DNA of 64,000 nucleotides, from assembly GCF_026016445.1 (NCBI RefSeq), contig NZ_CP096147.1, positions 2,144,501 through 2,208,500 of the forward strand, given 5' to 3'. Both the position numbers and the translations under genes were made by a program. Below, one piece after another: positions 36,417-44,369 of this stretch. Position 1 is the first letter of the stretch. The number at the start of each line of letters is the position of its first letter. This stretch comes from Cognatishimia activa (GTDB lineage: Bacteria; Pseudomonadota; Alphaproteobacteria; Rhodobacterales; Rhodobacteraceae). The notes below the pieces were generated by a model. It had not been told where the DNA came from, did no database searches, and saw only the letters and a program-made list of their open reading frames with translations.

Positions 36417-37355
36417 ATGCACAAGACCAAGACACTATCCCACGGAAAACTATCCCGCAGAGATCTGATGATTGGTGGCGCCACATTGCCGTTGATTGCG
36501 GGTGCCAGCAAAGCCTTTGGTGCCGCAGAGATGATGGGTGTTGGCGGGACGCGCTTTAATCGCATGAAGCTCGGTGGCTTTGAGGTCACGACGCTCCTTG
36601 CTGGTACGCGCGCTGTGGAAGATCCCAAAAACATTTTTGGATTGAATGTGGATGGCAGTGAGTTCGACGCGGTGTCTGCAGAAGCCAATATCCCAACAGA
36701 CGTTGCACAGTTCTTTTTCACACCAACTGTCGTGAACACAGGCACCGAGCTGATCCTTTTTGACACTGGTTTAAACCCGGCTGGTATCACCAGAGCACTG
36801 GCTGACGCAGGTTATAATGCCGATCAGATCGACGTCGTTGTAATCACCCATATGCACGGAGATCACATCGGAGGTCTTTATGGTGATGGCGGAGAAACCT
36901 TCAAAAACGCGCGTTATGTCACCGGATCTGCTGAGTTCGATTTCTGGGCCAAGGCTGAAAACGAACGCTTCGAAGTCAAAGTACGGCCCCTCGCAGATAA
37001 ATTTGCGATGATTGGGGATGGCGTGTCGGTTGCCTCTGGCGTCACCGCCATGGGAGCCTTCGGACATACGCCGGGCCATATGACTTACCGGTTAGAAAGC
37101 AATGGTCAACAATTGGTACTGGGCGCAGATTTCGCCAACCATTATGTCTGGTCTGTCGCCCATCCTGATTGGGAAGTGCGCTTTGATATGGACAAGTCAG
37201 CGGCAGCCGCAACGCGGCGCAAAATGCTCGACATGATGGCTGCGGATAACATCCCGTTTATCGGCTATCACATGCCATTCCCCGGCGTTGGTTATGTTGA
37301 AACCCGTGGAGATGGGTTTCACTACGTGCCAGCGAGCTATCAATTGATGCTCTGA
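36417..37355 (+). CDS. Tat-exported MBL-fold metallo-hydrolase
   Basis: A 312-residue protein with a twin-arginine signal peptide (LSRRDLMIGG, cleavage near GASKAFGA) and a metallo-beta-lactamase domain. The zinc motif THMHGDHIGG is intact, followed by a downstream GHTPGH and D/H ligands (GADFANH, YHMPFPG). Export by Tat implies metal loading in the cytoplasm. It resembles the quorum-quenching lactonase/arylsulfatase-like AidC-type group only loosely; the substrate is unknown. AGGAGGATGCC precedes the ATG. Confidence 0.85.
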   Translation: MHKTKTLSHGKLSRRDLMIGGATLPLIAGASKAFGAAEMMGVGGTRFNRMKLGGFEVTTLLAGTRAVEDPKNIFGLNVDGSEFDAVSAEANIPTDVAQFFFTPTVVNTGTELILFDTGLNPAGITRALADAGYNADQIDVVVITHMHGDHIGGLYGDGGETFKNARYVTGSAEFDFWAKAENERFEVKVRPLADKFAMIGDGVSVASGVTAMGAFGHTPGHMTYRLESNGQQLVLGADFANHYVWSVAHPDWEVRFDMDKSAAAATRRKMLDMMAADNIPFIGYHMPFPGVGYVETRGDGFHYVPASYQLML

Positions 37356-37358
37356 GGT

Positions 37359-37841
37359 TTAGAAGACACCCATTGCCAACCCGGCAGCCAGCGCTTGGCC
37401 AATGTCTCGACATTTGGCCAAGTCATTCTCCGGAATGGTTTTGGGCGCCAGAATGGCCGCTTCGGTTTGCGCGCTGGTGTTCACAATGATGGCCGGCTGC
37501 ACTTCCTTTAAACGCCACCCTGTTGTTATTCGCGCCAACTGACGCACCGCATTCTCTCCGTCAGAGCCCGCACAGATCATCTGCGCGTATGGGCGGCCTT
37601 CAAGCTTTCCAAGCACCGGGTAATAACAGCGATCGAAGAACTCTTTCATCATCCCGGACAAAGCCGCCAGATTTTCAGGCGCGCAGAAGATGTAGCCATC
37701 TGCTCCCAGAAGATGCTTAGGTTCGGCATCCTCGGCCCGCATCAGGGTCACATCGCACTCGTCTTTCGCCGCCGCATAAGCGGCCTCAGCCATCTGGCGA
37801 CTGCCGCCTGTGCGAGAGTGATAAATGATGAGTAGCTGCAC
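37359..37841 (-). CDS. Flavodoxin-fold protein (NAD(P)H-dependent reductase-like)
   Basis: A 160-residue flavodoxin-like protein: the FMN phosphate loop YHSRTGGSRQMAEA follows the first strand, and FCAPENLAALSGMMKEFFDRCYY and GSDGENAVRQL form the isoalloxazine-binding side. I favour a GTG start at 37841 behind GAGGATAGAGAC; a GTG at 37862 is also possible. It lies just after the desaturase gene and may supply electrons to it, but flavoproteins of this type are also stand-alone reductases. Confidence 0.75.
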   Translation of the reverse strand: MQLLIIYHSRTGGSRQMAEAAYAAAKDECDVTLMRAEDAEPKHLLGADGYIFCAPENLAALSGMMKEFFDRCYYPVLGKLEGRPYAQMICAGSDGENAVRQLARITTGWRLKEVQPAIIVNTSAQTEAAILAPKTIPENDLAKCRDIGQALAAGLAMGVF

Positions 37842-37865
37842 GTCTCTATCCTCTAGTGTCACCGT

Positions 37866-38936
37866 TCAAACGGCATGCGGACGCAAAAGCTCGGCCTCAG
37901 AGCCATATGGCGGCGCGCCCTCCGGTAAGTCTTGCAGAATTACAGCCTCCTCGTCACGCAATTGGCGCCAGAGCACCGGCATTAGTCGACGATAAGCCGC
38001 TGGAATTGACCGCTCCGGCACGGGCAACTGATCCCTGAGATACTCGTGCAATTTGGGCAAGTTGTAATAGGGCACCATGGTGAACATGTGATGTTCAAGG
38101 TGGTAGTTCATATTCAGGTAAATGAACCGGCTAACCGGGTTCATCATAACCGTTCTGGTGTTCAGGCGATGGTCAGTGACATTTTCTGCCAGTCCCAAAT
38201 GCTGCAGAAGACCGGTCATCACATGATGCCACGCACCATAAAGACGCGGCAGGCCGATCACCATCAGTGGCAATATTGACCCCAGCAGCATCGACAGCGC
38301 AATAACCCCCAAATAAATCGCCAGCCAAATCCGTGCGACGCGGGTCACCCGAGCTATATCCAGATCCCTGACGAAACTCGCCTCTTCGGGATCAAGTCGC
38401 CCGCTTGCATGCAATAACATGCGCCCAACTGCCTGATAAACATCGATGATACCAAACAGGTTCAACACAATTCGCCACAAATCCGGCGGGCGCATCGCGA
38501 CAATCTCAGGGTCCCGGCCGACGATGATTGTATCCGTGTGATGCCGCACATGGCTGGCCCGCCAGACAACGGGAGACCGCATCATCATGAAGGAAGCTAT
38601 CTGGTAAACAACGGTGTTCATCCAAGCGGTTTTGAAAGCCGTTTTATGCCCACACTCATGCCACCGAGAGTCTCCGCCAGAACCATAAAGCACCCCATAG
38701 GCCGCCCAGAACGGCAATGACCAAAGGCTTGGCCAAAGCGCAATGCCGATTCCTGCGAGCACCAACATGGCACCCAGCCAGATCAGGGTATCTCGCATCG
38801 CGATCCGGTCTGACTTCTGCATAAGCCCCCTGACAACCGCAGGGTCGATTGTCGGTTTAAACCACTTTGGGTTCGCGAGCCCGCTTTCCTGCGCGAGGCG
38901 CGCGCCTTCACCTAACAGATGATAATCTCGCGTCAT
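37866..38936 (-). CDS. Membrane fatty acid desaturase family protein
   Basis: A 356-residue di-iron membrane enzyme with the three histidine boxes WHECGH, SHVRHHTDT and YHLEHHMFTMVPY and about four hydrophobic segments. It belongs to the desaturase/hydroxylase superfamily and looks like the MocD/RtxC-like branch, whose substrates range from fatty acids to alkylated compounds. The flavodoxin-fold gene follows within a few bases and may be its partner. The precise substrate is unknown. Confidence 0.85.
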   Translation of the reverse strand: MTRDYHLLGEGARLAQESGLANPKWFKPTIDPAVVRGLMQKSDRIAMRDTLIWLGAMLVLAGIGIALWPSLWSLPFWAAYGVLYGSGGDSRWHECGHKTAFKTAWMNTVVYQIASFMMMRSPVVWRASHVRHHTDTIIVGRDPEIVAMRPPDLWRIVLNLFGIIDVYQAVGRMLLHASGRLDPEEASFVRDLDIARVTRVARIWLAIYLGVIALSMLLGSILPLMVIGLPRLYGAWHHVMTGLLQHLGLAENVTDHRLNTRTVMMNPVSRFIYLNMNYHLEHHMFTMVPYYNLPKLHEYLRDQLPVPERSIPAAYRRLMPVLWRQLRDEEAVILQDLPEGAPPYGSEAELLRPHAV

Positions 38937-38981
38937 GCTCGGAGGCTAGCCACAGGTGACAAGCCGGTCAATCAGCGTTGC

Positions 38982-40640
38982 TTAACTCTCATCTCGGAAC
39001 CGGTTCACAATCGGATAGCGCCGATCCATCCAAAAGGCTTTCTTGGACAGACGCGCGCCGGGTGCAGACTGGAAGCGCTTGTATTCGCTGATGTAAAGCA
39101 GGTGTTCGACCCGCTTGACCGTCGCACGCTCATACCCGGCCTCGACGCAATCCGCTACGGATTTCTCCTGATCGACCAGCATCTCAAGAATGCCGTCGAG
39201 AATGTCATAGGGCGGCAGGCTGTCTTCGTCTTTCTGATCCGGACGCAGCTCTGCAGACGGTGGTTTGTCGATGATCGTCACCGGGATCACCTCGCCCGAC
39301 GGCCCGTTCATCCATTCCCGGTGGTTTTCGTTGCGCCAGCGGCAGGTTTCAAAAACACGGGTTTTGTACATGTCCTTGATCGGATTATAGCCACCGTTCA
39401 TGTCGCCATAGATCGTGGCATAGCCAACTGCGACCTCGGATTTATTGCCTGTCGTCAGCAGCATCTCGCCAAATTTATTAGACATGGCCATCAAGAGAAG
39501 CCCGCGCAGGCGCGATTGGATGTTTTCTTCCGTCAGCCCTTCTTCAAGACCTACAAAAAGCGGCGCAAGCGTATTGGTGACGGCGTCGCGGCTTTCTTTG
39601 ATCGGCACATAATCATAGTGCACGCCCAACCGTTTCGCGATGTCTTCAGCGTCATCCAGCGAGCCTTGCGAAGTGTACTCAGATGGCAGCATCACGCAGC
39701 GCACGTTTTCAGCGCCCAGCGCATCAACCGCAATGGTTGCAACGATCGCGGAATCGATACCGCCAGACAGTCCCAAAAGAACCTTCTTAAAGCCTGTCTT
39801 TCCCATGTAATCGCGCAGGGCTTCGACGCTGACGCGGTAGTCCTGCTCTTCTCCTGCAGGCAGCAGAGCCCGTTCGCCCTGTTCACAGACCCAGCCGTCT
39901 TCGCCGCGCACCAGATCCACATGTGCGATCATTTCATCAAAGACAGGCAGCTGCACCGCGAGGTGTCCGCCCGGGTTCAGGACAAAAGAACCACCGTCAA
40001 AAACCTGATCATCCTGTCCGCCCACCATATTGAGATAAATCAGCGGCAGGCCGGTTTCGATCACGCGCGCCACCATGTGGCTCATGCGGCGATCAAACTT
40101 ATCACGGTAGTAAGGTGACCCATTTGGAACCAGCAGGAATTCGGCACCGGTTTCCTGCATTGTCTCTGCGACATCTTCATACCAGGCGTCTTCGCAGATT
40201 GGAGACCCAATGCGCGTATTCCCGACGGCATACGGGCCACCCATGGGGCCGGAATCAAACACCCGCACTTCGTCGAAGACGTTGTAGTTTGGCAGGTGGT
40301 GTTTCAGTTGTTTGCTAGCAATTTTTCCACCCTTCAGGATGAAGTAGGCATTAAACAGCTTATCGTCTTCAGCAAATGGCCCTCCGATGGCCAATGCAGG
40401 TCCGTCGGCACAGTCGATTGCCAATTGTTCGACGGCTGCCAAACAGGCGGCTTGCACCGAGGGCTTCATCACCAAATCCTGTGGGTTGTATCCAAGAATG
40501 AACATCTCAGGCAGCGCAACAAGATCAGAACCTGCCGCTTTGCCTTCTGCCCAGGCAGATTTCGCTTTGGCCGCGTTCCCCGCGATGTCGCCCATCACCG
40601 GGTTGGCCTGCGCCAATGTCACTCGGAATTTGTCTGCCAT
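38982..40640 (-). CDS. nadE: Glutamine-dependent NAD+ synthetase
   Basis: A 552-residue two-domain enzyme that amidates nicotinate adenine dinucleotide. The N-terminal nitrilase-type glutaminase has Glu in ALPEMFILGY, Lys in KQLKHHLPNYNVFDE and Cys in GSPICEDAW. The C-terminal synthetase has the ATP pyrophosphatase loop LGLSGGIDSAIVATIA and GNKSEVAVGYATIYGD. Thus it can use glutamine. The start is placed at 40640 (MADKFRVTLAQ), 8 nt after GGAG. Confidence 0.96.
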   Translation of the reverse strand: MADKFRVTLAQANPVMGDIAGNAAKAKSAWAEGKAAGSDLVALPEMFILGYNPQDLVMKPSVQAACLAAVEQLAIDCADGPALAIGGPFAEDDKLFNAYFILKGGKIASKQLKHHLPNYNVFDEVRVFDSGPMGGPYAVGNTRIGSPICEDAWYEDVAETMQETGAEFLLVPNGSPYYRDKFDRRMSHMVARVIETGLPLIYLNMVGGQDDQVFDGGSFVLNPGGHLAVQLPVFDEMIAHVDLVRGEDGWVCEQGERALLPAGEEQDYRVSVEALRDYMGKTGFKKVLLGLSGGIDSAIVATIAVDALGAENVRCVMLPSEYTSQGSLDDAEDIAKRLGVHYDYVPIKESRDAVTNTLAPLFVGLEEGLTEENIQSRLRGLLLMAMSNKFGEMLLTTGNKSEVAVGYATIYGDMNGGYNPIKDMYKTRVFETCRWRNENHREWMNGPSGEVIPVTIIDKPPSAELRPDQKDEDSLPPYDILDGILEMLVDQEKSVADCVEAGYERATVKRVEHLLYISEYKRFQSAPGARLSKKAFWMDRRYPIVNRFRDES

Positions 40641-40788
40641 GATCGCACTCCGGGGCCTGATCCTTCCAACTTGCGCAAGATTTAGCAGAACCAGCCCCAA
40701 GGAAAAGCGTAAAGCGGCAAAAGGCGTTGCCCCGCAGGCCGCCCTGCACTAAATTTCCGCTGAGGCGCAGGCCAGCAGGGGCAAAATA

Positions 40789-42189
40789 ATGAAAACCAAA
40801 CTCGCACTTTCTATGATTGCAATGGTGGCAGCTCTCGGCACCACCAGCCCAGCATATGCGCAAGACAGTGGTGTTTTGACCAAGCAATACGATGATGGCG
40901 GTGTCTATGAGGGCACCTTCAAAGACGGATTGCAGCACGGCACCGGCACCTATCGTCTTCCAAATGGATACGAATACACAGGCGCTTGGGTTGAAGGCGA
41001 AATCCTTGGCATGGGCCAAGCCCGCTTCCCCAACGGCTCGCTGTATGAAGGCGAATTTGTCAAAGGGAAACCAGAAGGCATCGGCAAGATCACCTTTACC
41101 GATGGCGGCACTTACGAAGGCGAATGGGTTGATGGGAAGATCACCGGTCAGGGTCTGGCGACCTATGCAAACGGTGTGACCTACGAGGGTGGCTTTGTGA
41201 ACGCCATGCACCACGGCACCGGCACCATGCGCAGCCCCGGTGGGTATGTTTACGCCGGAGACTGGGTCAACGGTGTGAAAGAAGGTACAGGCCAGATCAC
41301 TTACCCTGACGGAGCCGTCTACAACGGCGCCATCATTGCGGGTCAACGCCAAGGTACCGGCACGCTGACGATGCCAGACGGGCTGGTCTATGAAGGCCTC
41401 TGGAGTGCGGGGCAAATTGACGGTCACGGCAAGCTGACTCAGCCAAATGGCGATGTTTATGATGGTACGCTTGTTGGCGGCCAGCGCGAAGGGTTCGGCC
41501 GGGTTCTCTATGCCAATGGCGACATTTACGAAGGCGAGTTCAAAGCCGACCGCCGCGAAGGCAATGGCGTCTTCATCGGCGCAGATGGCTACAAATACGA
41601 AGGCGATTGGGTCGCAGGCCAAATCCAAGGAAATGGAACCGTCACCTACCCTGATGGTTCCATCTATGTGGGTGCCTTTATGGAAGACCTCGCGGATGGC
41701 CAAGGCATGATCACCTATCCTGATGGTTCTGTTTACGAGGGCGATTGGAAGGGCGGCGTCATTCAAGGGACCGGCAAGGCGACCTATGCAAATGGGCTTG
41801 TTTACGAAGGTGAGTTTCAAAACGCCAAGAACCACGGACAGGGTGTCATGACTTACGCGGACGGCTATCGCTATGAAGGTTCATGGGCAGATGGTCAGCG
41901 TCACGGCGAAGGCACCGCGACCTACACAGATGGAACGACCTACGCGGGCAACTTCGTGGATGGTCAACGCGAAGGTCAAGGCACAATCACAATGCCCGAC
42001 GGTTTCACCTATACTGGCGAATGGAAAGCCGGTGAAATCGAAGGGCAAGGCGTCGCGACCTATGCTAATGGCGATGTCTATGAAGGCACGTTCAAGGCCG
42101 GTAAGCGTCAGGGTGCAGGAACGATGAAATACGCCTCTGGTCAAGAAGCCACCGGAGATTGGGAAAACGGCGCGCTACAGCAGAACTAA
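40789..42189 (+). CDS. Secreted MORN-repeat protein
   Basis: A 466-residue protein with a signal peptide (LALSMIAMVAALGTTSPAYA) followed almost entirely by MORN repeats. I count 18 repeats of 23 residues from about residue 34 plus a truncated 19th, each of the form YEGxWxxGxxxGxGxxxYxxG. Trp and Phe/aliphatic residues alternate at the WxxG position from repeat 2 onward, with one break at repeats 9-10, indicating growth by two-repeat units. MORN arrays form elongated beta-hairpin rods that bind proteins or membranes. No enzymatic domain is attached. The start follows AGGGGCAAAATA. Confidence 0.9.
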   Translation: MKTKLALSMIAMVAALGTTSPAYAQDSGVLTKQYDDGGVYEGTFKDGLQHGTGTYRLPNGYEYTGAWVEGEILGMGQARFPNGSLYEGEFVKGKPEGIGKITFTDGGTYEGEWVDGKITGQGLATYANGVTYEGGFVNAMHHGTGTMRSPGGYVYAGDWVNGVKEGTGQITYPDGAVYNGAIIAGQRQGTGTLTMPDGLVYEGLWSAGQIDGHGKLTQPNGDVYDGTLVGGQREGFGRVLYANGDIYEGEFKADRREGNGVFIGADGYKYEGDWVAGQIQGNGTVTYPDGSIYVGAFMEDLADGQGMITYPDGSVYEGDWKGGVIQGTGKATYANGLVYEGEFQNAKNHGQGVMTYADGYRYEGSWADGQRHGEGTATYTDGTTYAGNFVDGQREGQGTITMPDGFTYTGEWKAGEIEGQGVATYANGDVYEGTFKAGKRQGAGTMKYASGQEATGDWENGALQQN

Positions 42190-42318
42190 GAGTCGTTAAA
42201 ACGGTTTCTTGTCTAAACCCTATCGTCTAGCGCGCCGTGTCTCCTCGTCGGTATCTGTGCCCATGGCCATGCCAAAAATTCGCTGGTGACCTGTTTCGGA
42301 AAGTACGATCTCCAGGCG

Positions 42319-42951
42319 TTACTTCCGGCGTCTGAAAAACCGAGGGTTTCGCCGTACGAATTCGTCGATAATCCCAGTCAGCCCTCCTCGCTCACGCCCG
42401 TGAAGATAGAGATAACCTGCGGCAGCACCAACTCCAGCGCCAACAGCATCAACGATCAGATCTCCCATTGTGTCAGAAAGCCCGGATTTTTGCATATTCA
42501 ATCCAAGCAACCTATCCATTGAAAACTCAAAAACTTCCCAAGCCACTCCAATTGTGACTGCGAAACAGAATGCAAAAACCGCCACTCCAAATGGCGGCGC
42601 GGCGTATCGATCTCCCTGAAACATCATGAAAATCAACAAAAAACCGGTGAGCCCAAAGGCAACGGCTGATCCTCCGTGCATGGCAACGTCCCACCACCAG
42701 TACCGTTCGTAGAAATCAAAGACTTCGCCCAGAAACAGTGTACCACCGACAAACAGAACCACTCCCACAACAAAGCTGTCTGGAACCCTCACATTGGCCC
42801 ATCGGGAAATCACCACGGGCGCCATCGACAGCATCAGTGTCATGGTCGACACAAAAGCAAGTTGCCAGCGCGCGAAGAAAAGAGCGATCAATGCGGTTAC
42901 AGCAAGGCCTAGCCAGATCAGTTTGGCCAATTTGGGCTGGTCTGCAAACAT
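42319..42951 (-). CDS. DUF2238/YjdF-like membrane protein
   Basis: A 210-residue protein with six predicted membrane helices. Conserved-looking polar residues lie within helices: YERYWWWDVAMHGGSAVAFG, VAWEVFEFSMDRLLG and SDTMGDLIVDAVGAG. This arrangement resembles the DUF2238 (YjdF) group, which has no assigned function. The C-terminus is basic and cytoplasmic (FVRRNPRFFRRRK). It is divergent from the endonuclease/phosphatase-like gene with 39 bp between starts. Confidence 0.65.
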   Translation of the reverse strand: MFADQPKLAKLIWLGLAVTALIALFFARWQLAFVSTMTLMLSMAPVVISRWANVRVPDSFVVGVVLFVGGTLFLGEVFDFYERYWWWDVAMHGGSAVAFGLTGFLLIFMMFQGDRYAAPPFGVAVFAFCFAVTIGVAWEVFEFSMDRLLGLNMQKSGLSDTMGDLIVDAVGAGVGAAAGYLYLHGRERGGLTGIIDEFVRRNPRFFRRRK

Positions 42952-42990
42952 GTGGTGACAACTCCCAGAGGCTGTGTTGATATCAGAAAT

Positions 42991-43695
42991 ATGAGTATAC
43001 CCCGGTTGCGCATCGCAACCTACAACTTACAGAAATGCATTGGGCTAGATCTTCGCCGCCGACCTGATCGAACTTTGCAGGTTATCGAGGCGATTCAAGC
43101 TCATGTGGTGGTTCTGCAGGAGGTAGACAAGCGCCTCCCCCCTCGTCCGGCGGCTCTCCCGCATGGAATGGTTGAAGATCATGGATGGCGGATTCTACCG
43201 TTCGGTGCTCCGGGTGGGTCTCTTGGTTGGCATGGCAATGCGATGCTGGCATCGCCAGACGTTGAAGTTTGCGACACCGGACACATTAACCTTCCCGGCC
43301 TTGAACCCAGGGGCGCAATTTATGCTGACCTGCAAACACCGATTGGAGAAATCCGTATCGTCGGTCTGCATTTAGGACTTTTGCGCCACTATCGGCTGCT
43401 TCAAATCGCGGCCATCGTTCGCCATCTGAGACAGCTTCCCTACATGAGTACCGTTTTCGCAGGTGATTTTAACGAATGGGGTACGGGACGCGATCTTGAC
43501 GCGACCGCCAAAGGAGTGAGTTTCATCCAATCACCTCCCAGCTTTCCAGCCCTAAGCCCCGTTGCAAGACTTGATCGTTTCGCACTTAGTTCAGAGCTTT
43601 CACATCTGGATACCGACATCCATAGCGCCCAACCAGCGAGAATTGCCTCAGATCATTTGCCTGTTTGGGCCGATATTATTCGGAGCAAAGTCTAA
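42991..43695 (+). CDS. Endonuclease/exonuclease/phosphatase family protein
   Basis: A 234-residue EEP-superfamily hydrolase. The metal and catalytic motifs are present: ATYNLQKCIGLD (Asn), LQEVDKR (Glu), GLHLG, AGDFNEWG (Asp/Asn) and the terminal ASDHLPVWADI (Asp-His). It could hydrolyse DNA, sphingomyelin-like or phosphoinositide substrates; none is suggested by context. I start at the ATG at 42991 (MSIPRLRIATYN). No strong ribosome-binding site is visible. Confidence 0.82.
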   Translation: MSIPRLRIATYNLQKCIGLDLRRRPDRTLQVIEAIQAHVVVLQEVDKRLPPRPAALPHGMVEDHGWRILPFGAPGGSLGWHGNAMLASPDVEVCDTGHINLPGLEPRGAIYADLQTPIGEIRIVGLHLGLLRHYRLLQIAAIVRHLRQLPYMSTVFAGDFNEWGTGRDLDATAKGVSFIQSPPSFPALSPVARLDRFALSSELSHLDTDIHSAQPARIASDHLPVWADIIRSKV

Positions 43696-43820
43696 ATCGA
43701 TGAATTCGAATAACCGGAATCGATAGCCCTCAATTTCAGGCACTCATTAATCCTGAGGGAATGGGCAAAGTTATCAGATAAACTTTGAAAATTCGGGCTT
43801 TTATTTCCACTTCACCGATG

Positions 43821-43826
43821 TATAGT
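43821..43826 (+). promoter_or_regulatory. Putative -10 box of the leu operon
   Basis: TATAGT lies 7 nt before the leader-peptide ATG at 43834. A start site at the usual distance would fall on or within 1-3 nt of that ATG, making the leader peptide leaderless. The -35 region (around GCTTTT, 43797-43802) is weak. Confidence 0.5.
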
Positions 43827-43833
43827 CCCCCCC

Positions 43834-43920
43834 ATGACACGCCAGACCCATATCGCAAATTCCGAGCGCCTTCCGGCGCCGTTTGCGCGTGGTCTAGACC
43901 TACTCCTAACTCGCCTCTGA
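43834..43920 (+). CDS. leuL: Leucine operon leader peptide
   Basis: A 28-codon open frame starting MTRQTHIANSE and ending GLDLLLTRL-stop. Of 28 residues six are Leu, five of them in the last nine codons, including three CTA codons, which are rare in this GC-rich genome. This is the hallmark of a leu attenuator peptide and it lies directly upstream of the cupin-leuA genes. No Shine-Dalgarno is seen; the -10 box position suggests translation of a leaderless mRNA, as known for trpL in Sinorhizobium. Downstream inverted repeats fit ribosome-controlled folding. The peptide itself could also act in trans, but that is speculative. Confidence 0.8.
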   Translation: MTRQTHIANSERLPAPFARGLDLLLTRL

Positions 43921-43992
43921 GCGCGGCCTACTCGGCGCGCGTGCTCAGAGGAGTTGTGACGCGCCGTAAATCCGTATCAACCGAGTTTAGGA
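43904..43992 (+). promoter_or_regulatory. Leucine attenuator region with alternative RNA helices
   Basis: Three pairings are visible: (a) TCCTAACTCG (43904-43913, leucine codons) with CGAGTTTAGGA (43982-43992, containing the cupin Shine-Dalgarno AGGA), 10 bp with one bulged T; (b) CCTCTGAGC (43914-43922) with GCTCAGAGG (43943-43951), perfect 9 bp; (c) CGGCGCG (43933-43939) with CGCGCCG (43960-43966). Helices b and c exclude each other. No U-run follows, so control may act on translation or through Rho rather than a classical terminator. A ribosome stalled on the CTA/CTC codons would mask helix a and free the cupin start. Confidence 0.6.
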
Positions 43993-44001
43993 CAATCCAA
44001 A

Positions 44002-44358
44002 ATGCAAAAAGTGAACCTTGCTGAAAAGCTGGCGATGTTTTCGTCCCACTGGGATCCCCATGTCGTCGCAAGCTACAATGATAACGACGTGATGGTCGTG
44101 AAGTTCAAAGGCGAATTTCCCTTCCACAAACATGATACCACCGATGATTTCTTTCTCGTCCTCGAGGGTGAAGTCACCATGGAATACGAAGCGCATGATC
44201 CTGTGTCCTTTGGTCCGGGTGAGCTTGTGGTCGTACCCAAAGGCGTTGTACACCGCCCGAAAGCTGCAGAAGAAGTCAAAGTTCTGCTGATCGAACCCAA
44301 GGGTGAACCAAATTCCGGGGACAGCGGCCGAGAGCCAGCGCCCAAGCCGCATATCTGA
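44002..44358 (+). CDS. Cupin-domain protein in the leucine operon
   Basis: A 118-residue single-cupin protein without a signal peptide. Motif 1 is FPFHKHDTTDDFFLVLEGE (His, His, Glu), motif 2 is PGELVVVPKGVVHRPKA. The metal-binding residues are intact, so it could be an isomerase, dioxygenase or ligand-binding protein. It begins 9 nt after AGGA that may be sequestered by the leader RNA, and ends 11 bp before leuA, so it is co-transcribed with it. Cupins of this short type next to leuA occur in relatives, but I know of no assigned role. Confidence 0.85.
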   Translation: MQKVNLAEKLAMFSSHWDPHVVASYNDNDVMVVKFKGEFPFHKHDTTDDFFLVLEGEVTMEYEAHDPVSFGPGELVVVPKGVVHRPKAAEEVKVLLIEPKGEPNSGDSGREPAPKPHI

Positions 44359-44369
44359 GGATAAAGACA

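Noticed and set aside
38919..40118. 399-codon open frame antisense to nadE
   Set aside because: Same reasoning: shadow of a high-confidence gene.
40525..41835. 436-codon open frame antisense to the MORN gene
   Set aside because: It exists because the 69-bp repeat periodicity suppresses stops in another frame; the translation only mirrors the repeat and has no own features.
40890..42180. Regular 69-bp repeat that could be mistaken for a CRISPR-like or satellite array
   Set aside because: The repeats are in frame, degenerate at third positions and encode MORN motifs; there are no spacers.
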